A stretch of DNA of 64,000 bases from Dipteronia dyeriana (taxonomy: Eukaryota > Streptophyta > Magnoliopsida > Sapindales > Sapindaceae), in contig CM065295.1 of the NCBI GenBank assembly GCA_032871835.1, positions 38,376,360-38,440,359 on the forward strand. The letters run 5' to 3'. The notes under the pieces are model-generated. The model saw only the letters and a program-made list of their open reading frames with translations. It ran no database searches and had not been told where the DNA came from. This document shows positions 33,380 to 45,936 of this stretch, one piece after another. The first letter of the stretch is position 1. Each line of letters opens with the position of its first letter. A program made the position numbers and the translations under genes.

Positions 33380-36300
33380 TCATTCCATGGTGGAGTCTCT
33401 GGTAGAGCACATATGTCTGTTATGGCCAACTGTATCATAGATGATACACTTACGCCTATATTCCTCAGGAAAAACTCTGTTCGGACCTTCATTAATCAAA
33501 GTTAGGTTAGAACATCTCCTGGAATAATGCCCTGGTTGTCCACATCTCCTACATTTCTATGTAGTTGTCCTCTCCGAAGATGAGATATGTCGACCCGCCC
33601 TCGGTCAGCCTACTTGTCTCCTAGAGATTAGATTCAAAACCACCATCTCAGTGATGTCAGATGGCACAATCCAAGTGGAAGGATGTCCAACCGACATAAT
33701 AGGAAACGAGTACGTGTCAATAAGTGTCTGTCTCTTGTAGTAGTCCGCACATAGGGATGTGAAATCCATGTTTCACACTACAATAAAATATACTTTCCAT
33801 CACAACTCATTTACCACGGGCTTGTAAGGCTTGTGTTAGAAAAATAGCATTTACCACGGGCCTTTAAATGCCCATGGTAGATAATCACTTTTCACCACGG
33901 GCCTTTAAATGCCCATTGTAGAAAAGCGCATAATATTTTTTTACCACGGGCCTTTAAAATCTCGTGCTAGATAATCGCTTATTTACCACAGGAAAAATAG
34001 CGCCTGTGGTAGATAGTCTGATATGGATATATAAAAAACCTAATTCTCCATTCTCCCTCAACGCTGTCATCATCTCTTTTTCTCTTTTTTCTTTCATCTT
34101 CTTCACACTTCAATATTGTCTACACTTTTTAAGTTCACCATCAAGCTTTGTTTTTGCTTTTTATTTTAAGACTCATCCAAGGCTCGTCTACGTCATCAAC
34201 ATCTCTGAAATGTGATTCTACTCCATCTCTGTAAGTTTTTTTTTAGTTGTTGTGGAATGTGTTTTTAATTTATAGATGTAGTGTTAAAGACATTAGTTCA
34301 TTGTTATTTTTTTTTTGTAATTTGATGTGTATTTTTTTATTAGTACATCAATTATCTATTTGATTTTCGGAATGATTATTTGGTGTCACTATATTTCTAT
34401 ATCCAATTTAGTTCCCATTTAATCTCATTTGTTGACTGCTTGGGTGAAAAAATCTATTAAATTTTTCTTTGATTTCTGTCTTAAATTGATAGATTAATCA
34501 TATATATATTTCTATTGTGTGATATTGATATTTTTTGTACAGGTTTTCAAAAGTTAGAGGGATTTTTATTTATTTTTTAGCGGTGAGAATGATGGTGGAT
34601 TATGAGGAAGAATTAAATTCTAATTTTCAATTTTGTTTTATCTTTTTGTTGGTTGCTTACAGTTCTCCGGTCATCAAATTTCTGTTGGAAACAAAAATAG
34701 TACCACCCGAACTTTGCATTCAAAATTTACGGAGATTGAAGATCGAAGGAAAACAACATTCTTCTAGCATGCATCAAGTAATTGGGATTTGAGTGAATGT
34801 TTTTAGATGAAACTAATGTTAGGAATTAAGTACTCTTGACTAGGAGATTTTTTAGTGGATGTTTATTTTTTGACATTATTTTATAGTGTATATACTTAAG
34901 AATTTTATGAAATTCAATCGACAATTTAGATTTTTTAAAATGGCATTATGTTCCAACATTTTAAAGATAATTGTATAAAAAAAAACCAATCAATTTTTTT
35001 TATAAATAAAATTTAAGAATCTACCACGGGCAATGCCCATTGTAAGTAACGTATTGACAACGAACAATGCACGTGGTCGAAAAACACGCTTTTCCACCAC
35101 TGCCCCAGCTAAAACGGGTGTGGTGCCCATGCTAAATACACATCAACCACAGGCATCGCCCGTTATTGTTAAGATTTTTTCTTGTAGTGTCGGTCCCTGT
35201 AAAAACAATGAAAACGATGAATTACACGTTTCAGTAATACTAACTGTACACTAAAACGTATGATGAACCTTACGGCAATGAGAGCACGAGAACCTGGAAG
35301 ATGGTCCATTTGGAATTTGTTACATGTGTAGGTCTTCCGAGCTAAGTCAACAGTCCATTATTTTCCAGACCGTTTCGCCAAGAATATGTTACAGTCAACT
35401 GGATTTACGGTCATAAAATTGCAGTTCTCCATACTTTTTAGGATCACAAGATGTGTTGCGTCGGTCAACTGATGATGCATGGATTGTGCAACCCAATGAC
35501 GATCTCGAAACCAATGTTGTAGCATATTCCTATTGAACTCTGCCAAAGTCAACATAGGCAGTTGCCGTGCAAATTTTAGGCATGAGTTTATGCATTTTGC
35601 AACATTGGTTGTCATCACCCTATACCTTCTGTCGGGATAATAAACACAGGACCACTTGTGTAGAACGGTATCAATTATATAATCATATGCATTCGGGTGC
35701 AAGTTTTGTAACTCTTCCATGTGCCGGTTATGTTTCAACTCTGTGTACACTCGGGATGCTTTGTCCATTATTGCGGCAACATCCTTTATGTGAAATCACT
35801 TCTTAATATTTTCAGAAAAGTGCCAGCAACATATGGTATGGGTGGCATAAGGGAACACTTTAGAAATCCCTACTTTAATACTTGCATGTCGATCAGAAAT
35901 GAATACCAAATCATCTATATTGTCAGGGGCACCTTTCAAACAATCTAAAAACCACTCCCATGATAGGTTATTTTCTAAGTCACCGTACCCAAAAGCAATT
36001 GAATAAACCTGTTCATTCCCATCTTGTGCAGTTATAACAAACATTGTACCCCGTCTCTTCTCTTTTAATAGATACCATCAACGGCAATAATTGGACACAT
36101 ACACCTCTAGAATCCTCTAAGTGAGGCACCCAACGTTTCGAAAAAGTAGAGGAATTTACCATCTTCGTGGCACAGTAAGTCGGTGATTGTTCTGGGATTT
36201 TTTTGTTCCAACACGAAACCAAATGATGGCCGCAGTTGGAAGGTTTCCTCATGTGTTCCATAGGTCAGTGACAATGCATAATCAAGGGCTTGATGTGCCT

Positions 36301-37601
36301 TACTGTACATGATTTGGATGCCATACACTATTTTCATGTCGGCGATTATGTCCTTCAGACGCATTAGTTGATCATCTTGTTGTTACAATCTAGATGAAAC
36401 CACTTCTCCAATTATGACTGCACTAGCTTGTCGATGGAGGCGCTGAATCTCATCTAATGGACAAGCGTGTTCGTTAACAAAACTTCTTACTTGGAAGCAT
36501 GTTGCTTCATATTTCCTCACCGCTCTTAACTTTTAAGTACGGTTGTCCATCAAACAGACCAAATGTAATGTTATCTTATTTGACATTTTCACCTTCCACT
36601 CAAATTTATGCTGCATTTCAAAATATCCAACTAGTCTCTTCAAATCCTTTTTAGTAGGAAAAAATTTCCCTTTATATATCATGTATGTAGGTTCATCTAA
36701 GTTCCTGCTTCCACCCATACCAAACGAGTATGATTATACTCCTGGAATAACCCACGTTGTGGCATTATCAGAATCAGCTGAAATTACATTAGGCCGGACC
36801 TCAGAGGTCCTAGCTATATCTGCTGCACTAGAACTATAGTTGTGTACATGTCTTGCACGTCGTCTTTCCATTTGGATAGATTTTTCATCTTCGACATTGT
36901 TCGTTACATTATCTACCAGGAGCAAATTTGCCTCATTATCCATATCATGGATTGGCCCAACTATCTGTTCATTATTCCAACATTCGGTTCATTATTCCGG
37001 TCATTGTTCATGTCATTGCACATCTCATTGTATTGGTGGTTGTTCTGCCTAGCATTCATCTCATTTTAACAACCAAACACATCTTTGATTTTAGGTCCAG
37101 CTATATCACCATGGTCGGCTACTTCCGGTGGAACACCACACATGTTTTGTTGCCCTTCGATCTCACTTCTTTCAATGGACAATTGGTTGCTTCCGCTAAA
37201 CGATTGAAATTGTTAGGTGTTTTCACAGCAGGGATATCTTTAGCTATCACATCTCTTGTTGCCCTCTCAATTAGACTAAATCATTCTTGAGAGATCACCC
37301 TATCTTCCCCTAGCATAAACAAAGCATCATCGTCATTTCTTATAAATGTGCGACATATTGTCACGAGAACGATTGATATAGATTGTAGATCAGCAATATA
37401 TTTGTTCACATCGTACTTCACAACGGTTTGCACGATTAACACCAGTCCTTCATAAATCAGATTATTTGACACATACATTCCTTGGTTATCATAACCAAAA
37501 AACCTCTGACTTCCATCAGGTAATTGCTCCCATAGACCGTTGTAAGATATGACTATTCTCATCCGATCCATTGTCCTGTGAAAATCATCATCATAAACCA
37601 T
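33380..37601 (-). pseudogene. MURA-type MULE transposase, interrupted by a CACTA element
   Basis: From the ATG at 37601 there is an N-terminal block (VISYNGLWEQLPDG), then a MuDR N-terminal domain (GKFFPTKKDLKRLVGYFEMQHKFEWKV, about 36690-36600). The DDE core follows: IIAVDGIY (36085-36060), FVITAQDGNEQVYSIAFGYG (36044-35985), FISDRHASI (about 35910) and TICCWHFSENIKK (35835-35796). A degraded SWIM-type finger (TCNKFQMDHLPGS) is at 35320-35280. After the CACTA come IDTYSFPIMSVGHPSTWIVP and the zinc knuckle CRRCGQPGHYSRRC (33557-33515), with the stop at 33382-33380. The protein would bind the MULE ends and cut and move it. Several stops and the insertion inactivate it. Confidence 0.88.
33776..35189. 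mobile_element. Non-autonomous CACTA (En/Spm-like) element
   Basis: It starts CACTACAATAAAA and ends TTTTTTCTTGTAGTG, the classic CACTA terminal inverted repeat. Subterminal units TACCACGGGCCTTTAAAT and GCCCATGGTAGAT recur at 33815-34015 and, more degenerate, at 35020-35165. The flanking triplets are TCA and TCG, a nearly matching 3-bp target duplication. The 1.41-kb element has no transposase. Short internal ORFs show no recognisable motif. It splits the transposase gene between the SWIM-type region and the zinc knuckle. Confidence 0.85.
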
Positions 37602-37659
37602 TATTAACGAATTAAAAAAAAATATATTACATTAACAATTAATAAGAATTAAAAATATT

Positions 37660-38240
37660 TCTTAACTGTAAGTGATCGGGAATTTTTCGTAAGGGATCGA
37701 TCATTTTTTTATAGTGTGACCGAGCTTATTTAAACAAGAATCGAGCTTTTTTTAAATGGATCAAGTTTTTTGTAATGGATAGAGCTTTTTTGTAAGTGAT
37801 CGAGCTTTTTTGTAAAGGATCAAGCTTTTTTGTAAGGGATCTAACCTTTTGGAAAGGGATCAATAACATTTTCTAAGAGATCACACTTTTTTGTAAGGGA
37901 TCGAGAACATTCTAAAAAGGATAAAGCTTTTTAGACAGGGATCGAGAACATTTTCTAAGGGATCAAGCTTTTTTATAAGTGATTGAGAACATTTTCAAAG
38001 TGATCGAGCTTTTTTGAAAGGGATCGAGAAATTTTTGTAAGGGATCGACCTTTTTTGTAAGGGATCTAGAACTTTTTGTAAAGGATCAAGAACTTTTATA
38101 AGGGATCGAGAACTCTTGTAAGGGATCAAGAACTCTTGTAAGGGATCGATAATATTTTTCAAATTATCAAACATTTTTTCTAATAATCTTGGTCCAATAT
38201 AAAATAAGCTCGATTATAAAAAAGCTCGGTCTAATACAAA
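37660..38240 (+). repeat. Right subterminal degenerate GGATCGAG array
   Basis: Units of about 20-30 bp such as TTTTTTGTAAGGGATCGAG(C/A) recur about twenty times with irregular spacing. The GATCGAG motif is on the plus strand, as in the left array, so the two arrays are direct rather than inverted. The array is cut at 38245 by the Copia and may continue as CTCGGTTC...AAGCTCG beyond 48324. Confidence 0.8.
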
Positions 38241-38245
38241 ATAAG
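38241..38245 (+). repeat. Left target-site duplication of the nested Copia
   Basis: ATAAG here and again at 48320-48324, directly abutting both outer LTR ends. Confidence 0.93.
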
Positions 38246-38871
38246 TGTAAGGAAAATCGGTTCAAAACGCAAGGAAAGCGTGAGAAATAAGAAAATTAGG
38301 GTTTGTGTATAAATAAAATTTTTTCCTTTATAATAACAAGAACCTTAACCGTAGATTAATTGATGTATATAAAAAGTGTCGTACCTTTTTCTCGTGACGA
38401 TTGAACAAGCACCAAATTGATTCCGCAAGATCTTCCAATCCAATCACGAACGTGAATCACCTAGGTGTGTGGGCTCCCTTTCTTTTAATCGTATACCTGA
38501 CGATGGAAACAAACAAAATCTTCTTCCTTGTTAGATACAATAATCCTCCAAGAGAAAACAAAGAACATTAGGTCACATGTGAATTATCAATCAATTTGAT
38601 TGAAACTCGCATAAACCTTGATTCGATGTTGTACACAAAACCTTTTGATGTAAAGGCTACTAGTGTAATATCGAAAACTAAACGTTCTTTCTTCCCATTT
38701 CTTCTCTCCCAAATCACACACTATTTCTTAGAGTTGATCGAACTTTGTCTAGAGTAAAATCAGATTTTTCTCCATCAACATTCCTATGATGGCCGAATTC
38801 TTCTCTTAGGAAAACAGGGATGGCCAAAATCTCTCTATGAAATTGCTTAGGCTGGCCAAAATTAGTCATAC

Positions 38872-38902
<31 letters not shown>

Positions 38903-40658
38903 GGATTATAAACCCTCTCCTAAGAAGGATTTAATTGGTTGGCAAGAATCCTTTCCTTAGGTGGATTTATTTGGTAGTTAAGAATCCTTATCTAAAAGGA
39001 AATCTAACCTATTATATATACATATGGGCTGGCTGAAATTTCATAGAATACAATAAGTTTACTTAATTCTTTTCCTAAGAAGGATTTACTTGGTAGTTAA
39101 TAATCATTTCCTTAGGTAGATTTACTTGGTGGTTAAGAATCCTTTTCAAAAAAGAATTCTATCCTACACCAAGACTCATGATCCAACTAAATAGTGTATT
39201 TGTAACAATATTAAAAGACTTCCAAATTTGATTAGTTAAATACTTTTATTTATCTACTTATCAAATATAGTCTTTAATATTAATTATAATACAAACAATA
39301 CTATAATTTTAGGAGACCATCTCCTACTAGGAAAAAGATTTGACTTTTAATTAAATAATTTATTAATCACCAAATTAATTAATTTCCATTTAATTAAATA
39401 AATAAATAAGATAATATAATTAAGCTACTAAATAGCCTTGCCGCCCAAGACATGTATATGAGCCAATATATTATTTTCTTATTTTATTAAATCCATTTGA
39501 CCGTTATAAAAAGTCCATATGTGAACTAGGCCCATTCTTACAAAAAGAAACAAGTCCACATGCCACAATACAATTCTAGATGGACCCCTAAATTGGTCCG
39601 GTAGAATATATCAAGTGATCCATACAAGTTCGTGTGGATTGGGGATATTGGCGGGTTATCTAGATTTAAGATCCAATAGACACAACCCAATAACAATCAA
39701 CAAATAATTCACTTAGGTCCGGTCTATTTAATTTCAGTTCATTCCACTGAAGAACTAAAATTGAACTCTTAAATAAATATAGAATAAGGTTATGTTACTC
39801 ATTCATACCCTAGACAACCTTATTGGAGAAAGTGTATCCTCATGAAGAATATCAGTAATCGCCAAGAGCTCATAGACCGCTTATAGCTCTCCAAGTTACC
39901 ATATTTACTCATATGACCGCATTTTGAATTTGGATATTTTGACTTGTCGAGAAGCCATGTTTCAATAGACACTATTGAAAACATAACATTAAGATTTAAT
40001 ATCCAATACCTCAAAACATCCATATGATGGTATTCTACTCTCATTTAATAAATGGAGTCACGATGTCCATATCTATAAATGAAGTCCTCTATCGATTAAC
40101 AAATTAATACCACCAAACTATCGAGGATAGACTATGTTATATAATCGTACTCATTGATAGCTCAAATGATTACACTTGCAACCATAAGTCCATCATTTAT
40201 CTTAGGATTAAGATAGACTCTTTGATTGTCTTCAAATGAAAACTTTTATCCATTGACGGTTCTAGGTAAAGTATTTCATTGTGATTCTATTCAATGCACA
40301 TAGTGCACTAGATTCTTTTGCCCAAAGACACCACACTTTGATGATTTTAGACTCATCATAACACGTTTGATCCCACTCAAATGCTAGTAAAAGAATCTAC
40401 AACTTTAACAAGATAAAGGAGCCCAATCTTTTATCTTAAGTTGTGAATATTATTCAAGACTAACTAAAGAATTGTGTCTACCTCATACATATCTAGATGT
40501 ATGAACGATTCTTTTGACCTTATGATTATTTACTTTTGACAATTATAATAATTAAACGATAAATGCTATAAGATTTGTTAAACTAGAAATCACTTTATTA
40601 ATATGAAAAGATTGTCAAATACATTATTATACTCTTGCTATCGAGCATAATCCTAACA
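38246..40658 (-). repeat. 3' LTR of the nested Copia
   Basis: 2.41 kb, from TGTAAGGAAAATCGG to ATCCTAACA on the plus strand. It contains an AT microsatellite at about 38876-38902. It is highly similar along its length to 45937-48319, for example the block CCTCATGAAGAATA and the TATCGAGGATAGACTATG block. Confidence 0.93.
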
Positions 40659-40672
40659 ATCTCCCACTTGCT
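40659..40672 (-). other. Polypurine tract of the nested Copia
   Basis: Plus strand TCTCCCACTTGCTC is the complement of GAGCAAGTGGGAGA, identical to the tract at 4827-4840 of the related element. Confidence 0.85.
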
Positions 40673-42230
40673 CTATAGCAAATGTGTCATATCTCTCATC
40701 CCCATGTTCTCTAGATGCCCATCAAAACTCTTTTGTGGAAGGGCCTTTGTAAAGAGATCCGCTAGATTTTATGCTGACGCGATCTTGGTAATCGTCACTT
40801 CACCCCTATGCACAATTTCCCTCAGAAGATGATACTTTCTTTCAATGTGTTTCCCTCTCTTATGACTTCTTGGTTCTCTCGAATTATTTACTGCTCTACT
40901 ATTGTCATAATAGATAGTGATAAGCTTATTCGCATCAGGAACCACTTCCAAGTCAATCAAGAATTGGCGGAGCCAGACAGCTTTTTTAGCGACCTCATAT
41001 GCGGTTACATACTCGGCTTCCATGGTGGAATCAAAAATACAAAATTGCTTGATACTTCTCCATATGACTGTCCTTCCTCCAATAGTAAACACATATCATG
41101 ATGTTGATCTTCTTGAGTCAGAATCTGACTGAAATCAGAATCTATATACCCAACGGGAATCAAATCCTCTCCAGAGTATACAAGCATATAATCTCTTGTT
41201 CTCCCAAGATACATGAAAATATGATTGACTGCCGTCCAGTGATCAGGACCAGGCTTCGATTGAAACCTGCTAACAATGCCCACAGCAAAACAAATATCTG
41301 GTCTAGTATAGAGCATTGCATACATGAGACTTCCAACTGCCGATGCATATGGAACCCTACTCATGAATTGATCTTCATGCTCATTCTTAGGAACTTGTTC
41401 CTTACAAAGTTTGATTTAATGTTTGAAAGGTAACATACCTTTCTTGGAATCTTGCATGGAAACCCTAGACAAGATTTTATCTTTGTATGAAGCTTGGGAT
41501 AATGCAATCATTCTATTCTTTCTATCCCTTATGACTTGGATACCAAGAATAAAACTTGCTTGTCCTAAGTCCTTCATATCAAATTGTTTTGTTTACCATT
41601 CTTTTGTTGGTGTCAATACACCTACATCGTTTTCGATGAGTAGTATATTATCCACGTAAATAACTAGGAAAAAAAAACTTGTCGTCTTTAATCCTTTTGT
41701 ATACACAAGGTTTGTCAAGGTTTTAAATAAATCCAAAAATTTTCACGGCTTGATCGAACCTTATGTTCCAGGATCTGGATGCTTACTTCAATCCATATAT
41801 GGATCTTTGCAACTTACATACCCTTTCCTCTTGGCATTTTTCAATGAATCCTTCTGGTTGCATCATGTAGATGCTTTCGTCAAGACTTCTACTAAGAAAA
41901 GTTATCTTGATGTCCATTTGCCAAATCTCTAGGTCTAGAGATGCCGCAATGGATAAGTGTATCCTAATGGATTTAAGCATGGCCACAGGAGAGAAGGTTT
42001 CTTCATAATCAATACCTTCCTTCTATGTATAACCTTTAGCTACCAATCTAGCTTTAAAGGTTTCCACTTTTCCATCCATTCCTCTTTTCCACTTGTATAC
42101 CCACTTGCACCCGATGGGTTTTATCTCTTTAGGCAATTCTACAAGAGACCAGACTTTGTTTTTGAACATAGATTCAATTTCAGATTGCATTACTTTTTGC
42201 CAATGGAGACAATCAACATCTTTCATTGCT
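40673..42230 (-). pseudogene. Copia reverse transcriptase and RNase H
   Basis: RT starts near 42226 with ESMFKNKVWSLVELP and CKWVYKWKRGMDGKVETFKARLVAKGYT. It continues with LKSIRIHLSIAASLDLEIWQMDIK (41986-41915). The catalytic block reads FLVIYVDNILLIEND at about 41670-41625, with N in place of the second catalytic Asp of YVDD. RNase H spans 41364-40680: SLMYAMLYTRPDICF, GYIDSDF, EAEYVTA and KHIERKYHLLREIVHRGE. Stops and frameshifts break it into at least four pieces. Confidence 0.9.
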
Positions 42231-42481
42231 TCCTTGTATGTATAGGGATCATAATCGTCCAGAAGATTCTCTATAGATTCTTCTAGACCGATGTATCTCT
42301 CGGGTTGTCTAACAACCCTCCCACTACGATAAGGTATGGTAGATTGTTGATCTTGTGTTGGTACGGAACTTACAATTGGACTTGGTTACGAAACCTCTTG
42401 TGGAATTGTATCTCCTAAAAGCTCAATCAGGACAATTCTACTTTTAGGTACAAAATTATTCATATAATCCTTTTCCAGAAA

Positions 42482-43757
42482 TTAAGCATTTGTCGAAACA
42501 AATACTTTAAGATCTAAAGGACTATAAAAATAATATCCTTTTGTTCCTTTTGGATACCCTACAAATATGCATGTTTCTGAACGAGACTCCATCTTTTTTA
42601 TCTTTCCTTTTAACACGTGGGCAGGACATCCAAATATCCTTATGTGCTGTAAACTAGGCTTTCGCCCAGTCCATAACTCATGCGGTGTTTTAGGAACCAA
42701 CTTATATGGTACATCGTTTAGAATATACATTGCAGTTTGTAAAGCATATCCTTAAAAAGAATTAGGGAGCGTTGAATAACTCAACATAGACCTAACCATA
42801 TCCAAAAGAGTTCTATTTCTCCTTTCTTCCACCCCATTTTGTTGAGGTGTGCCTGGTGCAGAAAACTGAGAAATTATCTCATTATCAATAAATATTGTTG
42901 AAACTCACCAGATAGATATTCTCCACTATGATCTGACCTTAAGATTTTTATGCGTTTCTCAAGCTGATTTTCTACTTCAGCTTTAAATGCTTTGAACATA
43001 TCAAAAGCATCTGACTTATGTCTCATGAGATACACATAGCCAAATCTTAAGTGATCATCCATGAAAGTGATGAAGTACTCATATCCACCTCTAGCTTGAA
43101 TGCTCATAGGTCCACACATATCAGTGTGTATCAATCCTAAACATTCGATGGCACTTACGCCTTTGGTCGTAAACAACCTTTTGGTCATTTTACCTTTCAA
43201 ACAAGATTCACAAGTTGGTAGATCATCAACCTTTAAGTCACTTAGAGGTTCGTCACTTACCAATCTTTTAATCCTATTGAGGTTAATATGACCTAAGCCC
43301 AATTGACACAGGTAGGTTTCATCTTTTGATAATTATACTATTTTATGATTAGGTTCTGTTGATTCTGTATCTAACAAGTGAGAGATATTTCATGCAAATA
43401 GAATAAACCGTTTTCCAATGTACCTTTGCAAATGATTTTGTCATTCTTACTATTAATAAAAGCTTTATTAAAAGTAACCGAATAACCAAATTTATTTATA
43501 CAAGAAACTGAAATTAAATTCCTCTTGAATTGAGGTACATAATAAACATCTATTAAATCTAAATGCCTATAAGAATCTAAACTAATTCTAATATCTCCTA
43601 TTGAACTAGTAGACACCAACGCTCTATTGCCTAAACGCAAGTTGAATTCATTCTCATTAAGCATTCTCCTTTCCTTGAACCCCTTTAAGTAAAAAAGAAC
43701 ATGATTAGTGGCTGCGAAGTCTATGATCCAAAAATCCATAGAATCTGCCAAAAACAT
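42482..43757 (-). pseudogene. Copia protease end and integrase
   Basis: The protease region begins near 43757 with WIIDFAATNHVLFYLKGF, where the usual D-S-G-A reads D-F-A-A, a loss of the active-site motif. Integrase follows from 43302: LGHINLNRIKRL, CESCLKGKMTKR, LIHTDMCGPM (first Asp), KILRSDHSGEYLS (second Asp), then near 42870-42820 a degraded QNGVEER Glu block. It ends with PHELWTGRKPSLQHIRIFGCPAHVLKG-type sequence at about 42670-42600. Frame breaks lie near 43350 and 42760-42880. Confidence 0.88.
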
Positions 43758-44624
43758 GTTTCAAGATAATTAATATTACCTTCTTCCTTTTTGTCTTGAG
43801 ACTTTGGGCAATTTCTTTTCCAATGTCCCTTTTAACCATAAAGAAAACAATTCCATTTGATCTTGGTTACTTTCTTTGTCTCCTTCTTAGTAGGTCCTAG
43901 TTGCTTTTTCTTCTGTTGTTTCTTGACCTTCTTATGAGTCTTAACAGTAGCAACTTTACCTACGGTATGAATCTCTTGACCTTTGCCTTTCACAAGGATT
44001 TTTTTCTGCGCTTTGAACATCTTGCATCAGGCTTTGTAAGGTGTGTTCCTTATTATTCAAGGTGTAGTCCAACTTGAATTGATCAAAGGAATCTGACAGT
44101 GAGTTGACAATCATGCCAATTTTGGTCTCACCATTTATCTCAGCACCATTCAATTCAATAATGTTGAGATGTGCTATGACTTTCATCATGTGATCTTTTA
44201 CGGCCTGTCCAGGTTTCATCATAAGATTCATAAAAGCAATCACTACCTCTCTCTTAGTCATCCTAAACCTCATAGCAAACATCTCCTTTAAAGACATCAT
44301 TATATCAGCAACAGTCTCCATTCCTTCATGTTGATGTTGCAACACATCGGAGATGGTGGCCGTAATGTAACATTTAGCCATCTCATCAGAAGACTCTCAC
44401 TGCTGATACTCATCTCTTTGCTCATGAGTAGGTTCATCAGTAAGAGTAGGTGGTTTAGGAGTGCACATAACGAACTTATTCTTTTCGGATTGCAACAAAA
44501 GCCCAATTTTCCTTTTCCATGTGATATAATTATCACCAGTTAAAGTATTGTCTTTAATGATGTTGATTAGGGATGGGGTCATGATTTCTGAACAATAACA
44601 AAAATTATATAAGTAAATAATCAT
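43758..44624 (-). pseudogene. Copia gag (UBN2-type) with zinc-knuckle remnant
   Basis: The N-terminal block LINIIKDNTLTGDNYITWKRKI lies near 44570-44505. The central block spans 44381-43956 (LKEMFAMRFRMTKREVVIAFMNLMMKPGQ, then IGMIVNSLSDSFDQFKLDY). A Lys-rich stretch at 44020-43870 precedes a broken zinc knuckle (CFLYG, stop, KGHWKRNCPKSQ) near 43845-43800. Stops at about 44397 and in the knuckle end the frame. The protein would have formed the particle and bound element RNA. Confidence 0.85.
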
Positions 44625-44639
44625 GATATAGCACTTTTG

Positions 44640-45918
44640 AATATTTATCTTGAATTATAAATAAAATAATTCAATCGTAAAATTCAATGGTGATCTAACA
44701 CCCATAAATATCACGCCTTCTTTGGGAGTTCACACCATTTACTAGTTGGACTAGATCCCACCTAATTGTTAACATAACAACCAACATTTTCATTTTAGCC
44801 TTGCAATTTTATTAAAAAGAACTCTTGGGAGGATATTAATAAAATTACATTGAGTGTGTTACCAAGTTATCGACCTTCAATATAATCCCTCATGAATATC
44901 CCTCCCTTGGGAGTAGATATCGTTTGGGCTAATTGTCTAGTCTATCCTTGTAAGGAAGTATCTTGCTAAATTCCATTCGTGAATACCTCTTGGGAGGTTA
45001 TTACACGAAACATAAAGCTCAACTAAACTTGGAGGCTGTAGGTGTTCCAAAACACCTTCTCCCACTCAATTGTTTAAGGCGTGTGATCGAATTTCAAAGA
45101 ATGATTTACCAAGTTATCTAGATACCTAAATCATTCTATGCATGTTCATACCAAAAGAGATATATGAGTGGAACTCCTATTCTATATGACATGTTATCAA
45201 ACAATGACAAACATTGCAATATTTATAAAATAAAAATATAAATTGCTATAATTTTGGTCCATCTTAGAAAAGCAAGTAAATTACATGTCTTAGAATACAA
45301 AAACTCCTTTCTTGGTGAACAAGTCTTCACGCGACCTTTGTCGTTCGGACTCCCTTGGCTACCTCCCATGGGCGTGCGCACCCTTGGCTCCCTACCCATG
45401 GGCGTGCGCATGCCACAAACACATAAAGGGCTGCCATGTGCAGCCCATGGCTTCCATAGGGATGCCGTGTGTAGCCCATGACACAACAAATGTGGCTGCG
45501 TGCTCATCGCATGCACGTACATTACTATGGCTAGCACGGTCCCAAACTTGTTCCGGTTGCTCCTAATTCTTCAAACATTCGAGTTTTCGAAACTTGAGTG
45601 TATTACAGAAGAATTATAAATAAAAATACTGCAGTTTTTTTAATTACAACAACAAAATAAAAAAAAATGTAGCAACTACCAAGAAGGAAATTATGGCGAT
45701 GATAGACAACCCTTCTTGTTACAATCCCAAAACAAAATTATATTGAAATTCTAGGACCAAAATTGAGCAATAACAAACCACATATAAAACATATATATAT
45801 ACATTCCAATGTAAATATATATGCAAATGCCTAGAGTGCCATCTCTTTCTAAAACATGCATATATACAATAAAAAGAAAAAGATTCACGTACACATACAT
45901 CAATTAATCAAGGGTACA
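44640..45918 (-). other. Copia 5' leader with repeats and a GC-rich block
   Basis: About 1.3 kb of non-coding leader. Blocks like CTTTGGGAGTTCACACC, CCTTGGGAGTAGATATC and CTTGGGAGGTTATTACA recur about four times between 44715 and 45005. A GC-rich block at about 45340-45530 has two near-identical CCCATGGGCGTGCGCA units and several CAGCCCATGG or TAGCCCATG units. No ORF of more than 104 codons and no recognisable protein. Confidence 0.6.
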
Positions 45919-45936
45919 ACCAGGCTCTGATACGAA
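45919..45936 (-). other. Primer-binding site of the nested Copia
   Basis: On the minus strand CGTATCAGAGCCTGG follows the LTR end. This is the initiator Met primer site with a damaged first part (usual TGGTATCAGAGCC). Confidence 0.75.
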
